Notes under the pieces: generated by a model
Database searches by the model: none
The model's input: only the letters and a program-made list of their open reading frames with translations
What the model was told of the DNA's origin: nothing
Position numbers and translations under genes: made by a program
Assembly: GCF_947172395.1 (NCBI RefSeq)
Contig: NC_069108.1
Location: forward strand, 1,093,501 to 1,157,500
Reading direction: 5' to 3'
Source of the DNA: Bicyclus anynana
Lineage: Eukaryota; Arthropoda; Insecta; Lepidoptera; Nymphalidae
DNA length: 64,000 nt
Part shown: positions 21,906-31,310 of the stretch, piece after piece
Position numbering within the stretch: position 1 is the first letter of the stretch
Layout: the number at the start of each line of letters is the position of its first letter

Positions 21906-22957
21906 TTAACCGACTTCCAAAAAGGAGGAGGTTCTACGTTCGGCTGTATGTATGTTTTTTTTTTTTTTTTTTTTTTTTTATGTATGTCCAGCGATAATTC
22001 CGTCATTTGTGGGCCGATTTTGAAAATTCTTTTTTTGTTTTGAAGGGTTTGATTCCAGGGTGGTCCCATTTTTTTCATGTCAGGATCTGATGATGGCATC
22101 CTGGAGAAATCGAGGGGAACTTTCGAAAATCGTATAGACGGCTAGTGCGTTTGTTAGTGTTTCCATAAGGTAATTTAAACCACTACAATTTTATGAAGGT
22201 CTGGAGTTGGTCTGATGATGGAGCCGATACACAGACGATGGAACTCGTTAACGATTTACAGCAGGTACCTTTTGTTTGGGCTTGATTTATTTGTATTGAT
22301 GAGAACTTTCCACCTAGATGGGTTGTGACTGTATTAAGGGTCTGATGATGAAGACGAAGGAGAGTTAAGAGAACTACTCAACGGTTCACAGTAGCTACCT
22401 TGTGTTTGGACTTGATAAATTTTATATTGATGAGAACTTTCCACCCATATGGATTGTGACTGCACAGGGGGTCTAGTGATGAAGACGGAGGACAGTCACC
22501 TTTCACGTTTTTCTGAATATTCATATTACGTGAAGGGGGAGTGAAATTTTGTATATGAATTAAGGTAGTATTTTTAAAATTGGAATTGTAGGACTTAGAT
22601 ACTTATCATAAGAAAATAACGTTTCAACTAATTACTCATTAATTTTTGTTCACACTCAGTAGGTGTGCTAACACTAAAAATTAAAAAATAAAAATTTTAA
22701 TAAAAAAAATTCAACCGACTTCCAACTAAAAAGCAAAAAATAACATCTTACCTACGTGCTACCTTCTGATCAGTTTGAAGGCGGTGCCAATCCAGTGACA
22801 TGTTTTAATTAAAGCCGTTTCTGAAAGAACCACAGAAATTGTGTAATTTATACGCTTGAATTAAAACATCACTGGCTTGGCACCGCCTTCAAACTGATCA
22901 GAAGGTAGCACGTAGGTAAGATGTTATTTTTTGCTTTTTAGTTGGAAGTCGGTTGAA
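21906..22957 (+). mobile_element. Family F element, long copy with internal tandem repeats and palindrome
   Basis: The ends TTAACCGACTTCCAA (21906) and TTGGAAGTCGGTT (22942) are inverted copies. A poly-T run (21957-21979) follows the left end. About 22190-22500 holds about 2.3 tandem units of roughly 130 bp, each with GTCTGATGATGAAGAC, GGTAGCTACCTTGTGTTTGG-like and TATTGATGAGAACTTTCCAC. The right 290 bp is a long palindrome (separate entry). There is no ORF and no recognisable transposase, so it is a non-autonomous element of unassigned type. Shorter relatives lie at 5341, 15827 and 33427. Confidence 0.6.
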
Positions 22958-22977
22958 TTTTTTTTATTAAAATTTTT
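22691..22977. repeat. Long inverted repeat (about 120-bp arms)
   Basis: Arm 1 (22691-22810) begins AAAATTTTAATAAAAAAAAT and includes CAACCGACTTCCAACTAAAA and GTGCTACCTTCTGATCAG. Arm 2 (22859-22977) is its near-exact reverse complement. The loop of about 48 nt includes AAGCCGTTTCTGAAAGAACC. The arms match by eye except near the loop side, where a few bases differ. Confidence 0.85.
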
Positions 22978-23180
22978 TCGTTTTTCCAGTTCAATTATTA
23001 TGTTTTAGAACTGAAATTATCGTGAGTGTTATTCATATTAATATATTATGAAACACGGCTAAAACTCACGTGATATAAGGTCGGAGTATGCCCGACTAGT
23101 ATCGAACCCATACAGGGCCCTTAGTCATGAGTTATTGCAACGCGGCACTATCCAAACAGCGAAGCGGCGGCGCGACGCGC

Positions 23181-23326
23181 AGCTGTTCGCATCGCGCGCT
23201 GGGTTAGTATGGTTTGCTTACAAGAAGACGAGGCTAATGAAGATGACATTAATGAACCGTCGGAGAGTAACGGAACCTTCACTCCCCACCACTCAACCCC
23301 TCTCCCAGCGCGCGATGCGAGCAGCT
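23181..23326. repeat. GC-rich inverted repeat, 23-bp arms
   Basis: AGCTGTTCGCATCGCGCGCT plus GGG at 23181-23203, and its reverse complement with one mismatch at 23304-23326. The loop of 100 nt contains most of a 50-codon open frame. Its CpG-rich composition stands out from the AT-rich surroundings. Confidence 0.85.
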
Positions 23327-23361
23327 CAGGTAGATCGACAAACTTAAGCCTTCATCATTAA
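23209..23361 (+). CDS. Short acidic open frame, unrecognised (possible exon)
   Basis: A 50-codon ATG-to-TAA frame. The encoded peptide begins MVCLQEDEANEDDINEPS and later has STPLPARDASSSGRS: an acidic, then Ser/Pro-rich composition with mixed codons, unlike the Lys/Asn/Ile noise ORFs around it. I do not recognise it. The frame stays open upstream of the ATG through the left inverted-repeat arm. It ends just at the 3' end of an RTE-like LINE on the other strand, so it may be a fragment of a host exon or transposon gene, or chance in a GC-rich patch. No splice sites were assigned. Confidence 0.25.
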   Translation: MVCLQEDEANEDDINEPSESNGTFTPHHSTPLPARDASSSGRSTNLSLHH

Positions 23362-23678
23362 CATATCAGCCGATGGACGTCCACTGCAGGACATATTTGG
23401 CAGGCCTTTTGTAGGCACTTCCAAACATCACGATACTGAGCTACCTGCATCCAGCGAATCCCTGCGACTCGCTTGATGTCGTCAGTCCACCTGGTGGGGG
23501 GTCGGCCGACACTGCGCTTACTAGTGCGGGGTCGCCATTCCAGCACCTTGGGAACCCAACGTCCATAGGCTCTTCGCACTATGTGCCCCGCCCATTGCCA
23601 CTTCAGCTTCGCGACTCGTTGAGCTATGTCAGTGACTTTGGTTCTTCTGCGAATCTCCTCATTTCTGATTCGATCATA
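23358..23678 (-). pseudogene. RTE-type LINE ORF2 C-terminus
   Basis: A continuous minus-strand frame from about 23678 to the TAA at 23358. It reads IRNEEIRRRTKVTDIAQR, LKWQWAGHIVRR, GRWVPKVLEWRPR and VGRPPTRWTDDIKRVAG, then WMQVAQYRDVW. This R.RT...D...V..LKW.WAGH..R...RW..KVLEWRPR....GRPP.RW.DD pattern is the conserved C-terminal part of RTE-like lepidopteran and other arthropod LINE reverse transcriptases. The endonuclease and RT palm are missing and the copy is 5' truncated. The last residues (CPAVDVHRLIC) probably read through the original stop into the 3' UTR. Confidence 0.85.
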
Positions 23679-24040
23679 TCTTTTATATATATTAATGTTT
23701 TATATATGGATCAAAATGTCCACTAACATTAGGTAGATTTTTTTTTAATGTAGTCATCACTTAAAATATGGTTACAAAGTACAGGTGCAATACAATTGTC
23801 GTAAAAGCTCGCTTTGTACGCTAAAAGTGTGAAAAGTGATCTATCCGTGAAGTGTCCCAGTTTTCACTTTTCCGCTGAATGTGCGGAGTGAAGTGAAGTG
23901 AAGTGAATCCGTACAATGGACGCTGTAGGCTTTGTTTCATTTGTTTAGGGAGGCTCGATAGTGACACGATTTCACCTGAATAGAAGTTATTTATGTATTC
24001 AAACTACCTTTAACTCATGATATATATGCGACATACCAAT
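23679..24040. other. Unassigned spacer
   Basis: AT-rich, with a (GTGAA)n-type short run at about 23888-23908. No gene was seen. Confidence 0.5.
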
Positions 24041-24329
24041 TCATCATCATCATCATTATCAACCCATATTCGGCTCACTGCTGAGCACGAGTCTCCTCTC
24101 AGAATGAGAGTGGTTACGCCAATAGTCCACCAATGCGAATTAAGAAAATTCTCAGGTATGCAGGTTTCCTCACGATGTTCTTCCTTCACCGTTTGAGACA
24201 CGTGATACCTATTTAATTTCTTAAAATGCACACAACTGAAAAGTTGGAAATGCATGCCCCGGACTAGATTCGAATCCACACACTCCAGAATAGGAGGCAG
24301 AGGTCACATCCACTGGGTTATCACTGCTC
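24041..24329 (-). mobile_element. SINE family A, (ATC)n-tailed
   Basis: The plus strand begins TCATCATCATCATCATTATC, which is the tail of a minus-strand copy; the head at CCACTGGGTTATCACTGC. The body lacks about 25 bp around the GGCCCAATGCGG block. Confidence 0.85.
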
Positions 24330-24562
24330 ATAACACAAAATTACTGAACCAATATTTATGAACATTAAATGTGACCGATCTGGAAGTAAACTATTTAAAA
24401 ATAGTAGATTGTTATACAAGGGGCTAAAAAGCGCCCGAGACGTAAAGCGAGGGCCGCCTAAATAGAAACCGAGTTTATAATGGGTTTAGCCCCACGTGTT
24501 ACACTCTGCTTATCACTACGATTGCGAGAAAATAAAATAATTTAGTACAATATTCAATGACT

Positions 24563-24599
24563 AGCGGACGCCCGCGACTTCGTCCGCGTAAAAATTGAT
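24563..24599 (+). repeat. Family D head joined to CCCTA array
   Basis: ACTAGCGGACGCCCGCGACT and TCGTCCGCGTAAAAATTG, the first about 35 bp of family D, which passes directly into the pentamer array. Confidence 0.65.
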
Positions 24600-25080
24600 G
24601 TAAACTTCTCTACCTCTACCTTACCCTGCTCGTAAACCTACCCAACCCTACCCTACCCTACCCCTACCTTACTCCTACCCTACCGCTAATGCTTACCCTT
24701 CCTTCCCCCACCTTACCCTACTCTAACCCTACCCGTATCCTATCCATACCCTATCCTACCCTACCCCTAATCTACCCCTACCCTACCCCTACCTTACTCC
24801 GACCCTACCGCTAACCCTAACCCTTCCCTACCCCTGCCTTATCACTACCCTAACCCTACCCTACCCGTATCCTACCCCTATCCTACTCCTCCCCTACCCT
24901 ATACGTTCCATATCCTTCCCCTACCTCTACCTTGCCCCTACCCTACACTACCCCTACCTTATCCGTACCCTACCCTACCCTACACTTTCCCTAAATTACC
25001 CCTACCTTATCCGTACCCTACCCTACCCTACACTTTCCCTAAATTACCCCTACCCTACCTCTATCCTACCCCTTCCCTCA
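24600..25080. repeat. Degenerate CCCTA / CCCCTA tandem array
   Basis: About 480 bp of short C-rich units, chiefly CCCTA and CCCCTA with variants (CCTTA, CCGTA, CCTAA, CTCTA). A longer local duplication is visible: CCTTATCCGTACCCTACCCT followed by ACACTTTCCCTAAATTACCC occurs twice (24957-25049). The plus strand is almost free of G. It is not the insect telomere repeat (CCTAA)n, although that unit appears sporadically. Confidence 0.8.
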
Positions 25081-25138
25081 GCAAAATTGGTCGAGCCTTT
25101 TGTGCGTGGTGCAATGGACTATAATTTCCCAAGCGACT

Positions 25139-25330
25139 TCTATGCTAATACTATAAAGAGGTAAAATTTGTGTGGTTGTCGGGGGTAATCTCTGGATCTA
25201 CTGGACCGATTTGGAAAATTCTTTTACCAATAGAAAGCTACATTATTTGCGAGTGTCATAGGCTATGTTTGGTCCTCATATTCATACGGGAACGGGAACC
25301 ACGTAATTGAAACCGCGGGGCGTCATATAG
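25139..25330 (+). repeat. Family C repeat, near full length
   Basis: TCTATGCTAATACTATAAAG, GGGGGTAATCTCTGGATCTA, AGTGTCATAGGCTATGTTTG and GGGAACGGGAACCACG to GCGGGGCGTCA. Confidence 0.7.
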
Positions 25331-25735
25331 CGGCATTTCTGCGACTTTCAGAAATTTTGTATTATCTCCGAAACTATATAACTAATTAACATACTGTAAA
25401 GGGCAAATCTTATCTCTATAATATCCTTGTGATTATTAAATCATTTATTTTGATAAGGATTTAAGTTTAGTTGTGTAAATAATGACGTAAACCTTAGTTT
25501 AAAATTTAAATAATTTATTAAAGTACTAAAGGTACTATATCTGCTAAAATATAAAAGATAGATATATGGTGTCGCGGACTTTTTTGTAGAACTTTTAAAG
25601 GTTCAAAAAGCCTCCATACATTTATTTCAGTTATGCGCAATGGTTGAGGCAGCGCATGCGAATAAGTAAGTATTTCGGTCTGACCTGTAAGAGAAAACCC
25701 GCGATATCTCAGTAGTTATATATGATAGAAATATA
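25331..25735. other. Unassigned AT-rich spacer
   Basis: Includes ATATCTGCTAAAATATAAAAG (about 25529), a phrase also present near 7795, so another small repeat is likely. No gene was seen. Confidence 0.4.
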
Positions 25736-25907
25736 AAATATAGCCTATAGCACTCCCCGATAACGTAGCATTCTACTGGTGAAAGAATTTTTAAAATCGG
25801 TCCAGTAGTTCCGAAGATTACCCCATTTCAAAAAAATGTTACAAACTTACAAACTTACAAACTTACAAACTTACAAACTTTACCTTTTTATAATATTAGT
25901 ATAGATT
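25736..25907 (-). repeat. Family C variant with (CAAACTTA)n
   Basis: ATAGCCTATAGCACTCCCCG, AAAATCGGTCCAGTAGTTCC, then five tandem CAAACTTA-type octamers (about 25845-25880) and CTTTTTATAATATTAGTAT. The octamer run replaces the AAACAAACAAAC run of other copies. Confidence 0.7.
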
Positions 25908-25937
25908 ATTTTAATTGAAAATTAAATGTACAAAGTC

Positions 25938-26222
25938 TCAAATTTTGGATATTAAGGGAGATGCTTTTACCCGGTAACATAATTTCCGACTACTGTAAGT
26001 ACGTGAGGTAAACGTGGGAGATAATAGTTTAAAAAACTCCTTTCGTAAGTGAATCCATTCGTTATTGTTTTCTTCACTTATTAAATTTTTCGTAGGTATT
26101 CGTAGGTATCGTAGGTAAGTATTTAAGTAAATGCGTCTCGACTTTGATGGTAACAGATTGAAAAATTCATCCATTTCCAAAATAGGATCACCATTCTCAC
26201 TAGATGAAGACAACAATAACAA
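25938..26222 (-). other. 94-codon open frame, unrecognised
   Basis: A minus-strand frame giving a peptide with ENGDPILEMDEFFNLLPS and ISEENNNEWIHLRKEFFKLL. The composition is more protein-like than most noise frames here (acidic and aromatic residues rather than poly-Lys/Asn). I cannot match it to a family, see no neighbouring exon and no clear ATG context, and no second copy is in the window. It could be a relic of a transposon or chance. Confidence 0.2.
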
Positions 26223-26334
26223 TTATTGTTGAAAAATATGTAAGTTACGGTCACAAATTTACAATGAATTTCTGAAAAAAATCAAGTGTGTATTATTCAC
26301 GCCAATTTTTTTTTAAATTCTCTTTTAAATTTTA

Positions 26335-26660
26335 TTTTTTTCACATGAGAAAATGGCAAAGGTATTACACCGTAAAGGAGGTCCCATGTCTTCAAGTCTC
26401 GCTCTATTCGCAACTCAATAAAAATTAAATGAAGAAATAAACGCATTCCACAGACAAGAATGCTGCATTTCATTCTAATTTAAAGTTTTTTATTTATTTT
26501 TCAAAACAATTAGTGCCTTACCTATAATGATTCTATTTTCGAATAAAACCTCCTCCGTTTTATAGTAGGCTAGTACTTGGCTAGTACTCGTAACAGACGA
26601 GAATTAAAAAAACAAAATTACTTTAGCCCCTAGAGGCCCCCTTGTTTAGCCCCGCTGTGG
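26335..26660 (-). repeat. Repeat family M, minus copy (empty site)
   Basis: Reverse complement of two blocks at 30656-30887 and 31197-31310: GTATTACACCGTAAAGG-like, CGCATTCCACAGACAAGAAT, GCTGCATTTCATTC, ATTCGAATAAAACCTCCT-like and TAGCCCCGCTGTGGAGTGGT. Here GCATTCCACAGACAAG is continuous, so this copy shows the site before the hAT insertion at 30888. Confidence 0.7.
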
Positions 26661-27024
26661 AGTGGTAATATGAGCGTGTTTTTGAGCAAGAGTAGTAAAA
26701 AAAAAAGAATTTTCAAAATTGGTTAAGACATGACGAAGTTATACGGTAACAAACATTAAAGAAATTTTTGAAATATTATTTTTATTTCTGTGTGTTATAA
26801 CAATTTTTATTCTTAGTTTCTTTTCTTTTTCTGTTATGTTTTTCTTGGTTTTGTTTTTTTTTTAATTTGTTAAATTAATAATAGTTAAAATAAGCATGTT
26901 GTGACTACCTATAAGTAGATTTACTATTTTACCTCTATCATTTTAGTTCTTGTATTTGTATTTAATTGTAATCTGTTGGTGTCCAAATAAAATAAATAAA
27001 AAGAAAAAAATAAACATACTTAAT
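26661..27024. other. Unassigned spacer
   Basis: AT-rich. The 26690-26755 segment (AATTTTCAAAATTGGTTAAG, GACGAAGTTATACGGTAACA) resembles part of family F reversed. No gene was seen. Confidence 0.4.
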
Positions 27025-27289
27025 TTTTTATTTATTCTTTACAAGTTAGCCCTTGACTACAATCACACCTGTTGGTAAGTGATGATGCAGTCTAAGATGG
27101 GAGCGGGCTAACTTGTTAGGAAGAGGATGAAAATCCACACCCCTTTTCGGTTTCTACACGAAATCGTACCGGAACGCTAAATCACTTGGCGGTACGTTTT
27201 TGTCGGTAGGGTGGTAGCCTCCCACCAGCCAGACCAATTAAGAAAATCTCAATCTACCCAGCTGGGGATCGAACCCAGGACCTCCGTTA
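27025..27289 (-). mobile_element. SINE family B, lacking A box
   Basis: Tail TTATTCTTTACAAGTTAGCC to GGGGATCGAACCCAGGACCT (B box). The A-box half of the head is missing, as is the GACCTGG block. Confidence 0.85.
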
Positions 27290-27732
27290 TACCCATCGAA
27301 TTGAGAACCTCCTCCTTTATTTGAAATCGTTTAAAAAAGAAATGAAAATACAAACGCAGACGAAGTCGCGAGCGTCGTTATACTAAGTATAATTAATATC
27401 GTATAACAATTAAACCCATATCTAAATCAAAGCCTCCAATTGTCTGTCCGTCCGTCCCACCGTTCTCATAACAAAGACAAAAGCTATAGACACCATGAGT
27501 TATGGTGGCCCATACAATGAAGGGGTTGTGATTTACAGTTCCAAGTTATTTGTATAGGAATGCGATCATTTATTAAATTATGGGGTTTGTGGACTTATTT
27601 GTGGTTTACACCTCTATGGCGTTTGGGGATGTTTTGTATTATTATTAGGTTGTCCTAGGTTCTATGTTTTGATGGTATTTTGAAATTTATGTCACTACTA
27701 GCGGACGCGTGGAGTATACTTTTTCACAAAAG

Positions 27733-28075
27733 CGCCTCACACAAAATGGTACGAATTAATGACGTCGTAGGTTATAATGATCGTTAGATTTGTATGGGCG
27801 TTCAAACAAAATTACTAATATCTTTGTTATTTGTGCGTTTATGTTTATAGTTCATGTATTAAAAAATGTCACATTTAATGTAAGGAAGCTAAATGTGTAT
27901 GAATTTTCATCTAATTACGATAAACGATTTTTAATAGATTTTGAAATTTTATAATCTTATTTATTTTGCAAATGTCCAGACAATCTTTGCTTTTTATGTA
28001 TAAATTAGTTAACATTGACCTTATTTACCCGAATGTATCATATAAATCAATATATTCCAACCTAGTCATCATCCG
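27733..28075 (+). repeat. Repeat family G, longer copy (empty LTR site)
   Basis: GCGCCTCACACAAAATGGTA, ATGATCGTTAGATTTGTATG, then TCTTTGTTATTTGTGCGTTT, with a single ATTT at 27829-27832 where the LTR element inserted in the copy at 44150. It ends CCTAGTCATCATCC. Confidence 0.75.
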
Positions 28076-28269
28076 CGTTTAAAATATTGTTGCTACAACT
28101 GAAATATATTTTTATGAACATGAGTGTTTTCCCACATGGAGTCGGGTGTGTCCACTAGTTAACAGTGATCATGTAAACACCATACGCGTATCGTTTAATA
28201 TCCATTTAATGTCCACATCTAGCTAATTGACGGCGTCCGTCGGCAGCTGTGCGTGATGGATCGCGGCGC

Positions 28270-28343
28270 GTGACGGACGGTGTCACGTGACGGACGCAAC
28301 GGACGCGACGGACGCGACGGACGGGACGGACGGAACGGACGCG
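28270..28343. repeat. GACGGACGC-type minisatellite
   Basis: GTGACGGACG then about seven units of ACGGACGCG / ACGGACGGG / ACGGAACGG type. CpG-rich, with a period of 9-10 bp. The 73-codon frame across it (RDGRDGRDGRNGR) is a by-product of the repeat. Confidence 0.8.
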
Positions 28344-28430
28344 CTGCATACACTGCGCTGCGTAAGATTGCGTCTACACATCACATCATTACTTTAGAAG
28401 TGATAACTTGGGGTAAACCTCCCAAGGGTT

Positions 28431-28607
28431 TGACGGCCTCCGTGGCGCAGTGGTTTTACAAGACGGTGGTCCTGGGTTCAGGCCGATTGAGGTTTTCTTA
28501 ATTGGTCCAGGTCTGACTGAAAGGCTTCGGCCGTGGCTAGTTACCACCCTACCGACAAAGACGTACCGCCAAGTGATTTAGCGTTCTGGTATGATGTCGT
28601 GTAGAAA
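28431..28607 (+). mobile_element. SINE family B, 3'-truncated
   Basis: Keeps the full head: TGACGGCCTCCGTGGCGCAG and CCTGGGTTCAGGCCGATTG (the B box is shortened by a small deletion). It stops after GATGTCGTGTAGAAAGG, losing the LINE-like tail. Confidence 0.8.
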
Positions 28608-28658
28608 GGATTTTAATTAAAAAGGATTTTTTTTTTAAATGCATAACTGAAACGCGGT

Positions 28659-28960
28659 TTTTTTATTTTATTCTTTACAAGTTAGCCCTTGACTACAATC
28701 TTACCTGATAGTAAGTGATGATGCAGTCTAAGATGGAAGCGGGCTAACTTGTTAGGAGGAGGATGAAAATCCACACACCTTTCGGTTTCTACACGACATC
28801 GTACCGGAATAAAATCGCTTGGCGGTACGTCTTTTTTGGTAGGGTGGTAACTAGCCACGACCGAAGCCTCCCACCAGCCAGACCTGGACCAACTAAGAAA
28901 ATCTCAATCAGCCCAGCCGGAGATCGCACCCAGGACCTCCGTTTTGTAAATCCACCGCGC
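28659..28960 (-). mobile_element. SINE family B, nearly complete, opposite to its neighbour
   Basis: Tail TTTATTCTTTACAAGTTAGC to TAAATCCACCGCGC. The A box is cut. With the copy at 28431 it makes a tail-less/tail-bearing inverted pair separated by about 50 bp. Confidence 0.85.
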
Positions 28961-29783
28961 AAAAAAATCAGTCATAAAATAAACAAACAAACCTATGTCC
29001 TCATTGAACTAAAACCTAATCTAACCACTGCACCAATAGGCCATCATCAAACTAACAGTGACAAATGCTAACACTAATACAACGCACACACGCGGCGCCA
29101 CTAATCAGCAATGCTGTGTCCACCGCACCCGGCGCTGAGTAATGAAGCCAGGCTGCGTACGATACCTAACTACCACATAACGATGCCTATGATGATTGTC
29201 ATTAAGGCTTCTACTGATGTTAAGAGTGTGCAATATGTAATTTGGTGGTTACAAATGGTTCTGGATCTCAGATTCTGGAAAAGTTAGGAGCCTGATATTT
29301 GGGTAAATGATATTTCAAAGTGTTAGCTTCGTTATGACTATACAAAATACACAATTTGTAGAACTTTTCTCGATAGTTTATTTTTTTGAAAAATACATGT
29401 TTTGCTCACATTTTGCTTTAAATCTCAGGAAAAGCAAACTTATTTTCTTGAAGTTTTGTTTTGTATAGAAAATTAGGTATATATCTTGAACATGGCCATT
29501 TTGATTGTCGTTATGTTGTTTAATTTACTTGCAATTAGGTAAAAATGGATTTGGCGCTCACGTCTCACTCACTTAAAAGTCATAATTCGGCGTCTCGAAT
29601 TTGCGCTTCGAATTTTACCCATATCGTACCGACGCGCTGCGCGCTCTTAATGACCTTGGACAATAATCACTAGGTACATCGATATAAATCGTTAGATGGG
29701 CCCCTCCATACTAAAGAACGCACAACTTTATGTCATTACCCAAAGACGCGCATGCACATTTTATCTTAGTACGTAACAAGCGC
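28961..29783. other. Unassigned spacer
   Basis: About 29080-29160 is GC-richer (ACACGCGGCGCCACTAATCA). No ORF, repeat or RNA gene was recognised. Confidence 0.5.
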
Positions 29784-30003
29784 ATTTTTTTTTATTCTTT
29801 ACTAGTTAGCTCTTGACTACAATCCTACAATCTCACCTGATGGTAAGTGATGGTGTAATCTAAGATGGAAGCGGGCTAACTTGTTAGGAGGAGGATGAAA
29901 AACCGCGCTCCTTTCGGTTTCCACACCGGAACGCTGAATCGCTTGGCGATACGTTTTTGTCGGTAGGGTGGTAACTAGCCACGGCCGAAGCCTCCCACCA
30001 GCT
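29784..30003 (-). mobile_element. SINE family B, head-less
   Basis: Tail AGTTAGCTCTTGACTACAAT (with a small CAATCCTA duplication) to AAGCCTCCCACCAGCTA. The tRNA-like part is absent. Confidence 0.8.
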
Positions 30004-30369
30004 AAATAGCGAATGCATGCATGGACGTGAACTTAAAAAAAATATTTACTGATTTTTATGCCTTCGTGTTCATTTTGGAAGTGTAAAAACACAAGCCACA
30101 ACATGAATAAAGAGAAATGTGTTAGAGTGATGACGTACTCAATGTGCCAAACCAATGACAATCCCGCGACGCTTTGAGGCCCATCTAACGATCTACGATC
30201 GATGACTAGGTACATGTAAGTGTAAGTAAGTAAAATTGAAGTGTTTGTCTTTGAATGAATAACTGTATTCTCAATTAAACGTTCAAACGTTAGATTACCT
30301 ACCTACTAGTTAGTTTACACGATACTAAAAAACTTTTTAACTACTTGCTAAAAACATTACAACATTGAT
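30004..30369. other. Unassigned AT-rich spacer
   Basis: Nothing recognisable. The 60-codon frame at 30033-30215 (minus) overlaps no known motif. Confidence 0.5.
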
Positions 30370-30650
30370 GAGTTCCTTAAAGATAAAAGCGCTTGGAGGC
30401 CATTGGATCAGCTTCCACCTTCACACAGGAAATAAAACTTTAAGAAATTGTAATTGTTATCAATTGTAAATTATAATACTGTATGACTTTTTCAAAAGAG
30501 CAACTGTTCAGTTTCTTGCCGGTATCTTCTCAGCAGAACCTGCCTTCCGAACCGGTGGTAGAATCTTTACAAATAGTCAACTGACGTGTCAAAGGTGCTT
30601 GTAAACTGAGCCTACTTGAAATAAATGATTTTTGATTTGATTTGATTTGA
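30370..30650 (+). repeat. LINE 3' end, family H, plus copy
   Basis: GATAAAAGCGCTTGGAGGCC, GATCAGCTTCCACCTTCACA, CTTGCCGGTATCTTCTCAGC, CGAACCGGTGGTAGAATC, ending ATGATTTTTGATTTGATTTG in a (TTTGA)n tail. It matches 21571-21852 in reverse. Confidence 0.7.
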
Positions 30651-30655
30651 ACACT

Positions 30656-31310
30656 GTCATATCACCACTCCACAGCGGGGCTAAACAGGCATTTCAGCCT
30701 GGGGCTAAAGTAATTTTGTTTTTAATTTTTGTCTGTTACAAGTACTATCCAAGTACTTACTAGCCAACTTTATAACGAAGAAGGTTTTATTCGTAAACAG
30801 AATCATATATATAGTAAGGCCCTGATAGTTTGATAAAAATATTAACTTGAAATTGGAATGAAATGCAGCGTTCTTGTCTGTGGAATGCTCAGACCATTTG
30901 TAGAAGGACCTGTATCGCACTCATAGTCACGAACAAAATTGTCTGTCATTTTCTGAGGAAAACGAGCTTAGATTTGGACGACTAAACTAGAAGTTTGTGC
31001 CTGTTTTTTACACTATTCAATTACATAAAAAGGTAGAAAAAGGTAAAGGCTCTTTAACCGACGAACACGATTACAACTATGAAACAACGATTATATAGAT
31101 ATAGTTTTTATAATCGCATCGTTGATCATATACTTTGACAGAAAAGTAACGTCTAACGAGGCAGGTCCTATATAATAATTGGTCTGAGGTGGAATGCGTT
31201 CATTTTTTATATATTTTTTTAATTTTCATTGAGTTGCGAATTTAAAGAATGAGATTTGAAGACATGGCTGTACAATGTAATACCTTTGCCTTTTGCTCAT
31301 GTGAAAGAAA
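30656..31310 (+). repeat. Repeat family M interrupted by a hAT element
   Basis: The left block (to 30887: ACCACTCCACAGCGGGGCTA, GCAGCGTTCTTGTCTGTGGA) and the right block (from 31189: GTGGAATGCGTTCATTTTT, TTGAGTTGCGAATTTAAAG) are contiguous in the reversed copy at 26335-26660. The 71-codon minus frame here is not meaningful. Confidence 0.7.
30888..31188. mobile_element. Non-autonomous hAT element (301 bp) with perfect 8-bp duplication
   Basis: The ends CTCAGACCA and TGGTCTGAG are exact inverted copies; a second matching pair (AGGACCTG / CAGGTCCT) lies just inside. It is flanked by GTGGAATG at 30880-30887 and 31189-31196. The insertion interrupts repeat family M, whose empty version at 26335-26660 has a single copy of the target. 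The interior contains GAAACAACGATTATATAGAT and ATCGCATCGTTGATCAT, a weak internal inverted pair, and no ORF. Confidence 0.85.

Noticed and set aside
24600..25080. Interstitial telomere
   Set aside because: The main units are CCCTA and CCCCTA, not the insect CCTAA; it is fused to an interspersed repeat head and is degenerate.
25845..25885. CRISPR-like regular repeat (CAAACTTA octamers)
   Set aside because: Pure tandem microsatellite without spacers, in a eukaryotic repeat.
28280..28501. A 73-codon frame with RDGRDGRDGRNGR
   Set aside because: Produced by the CpG-rich minisatellite and the following SINE; not a gene.
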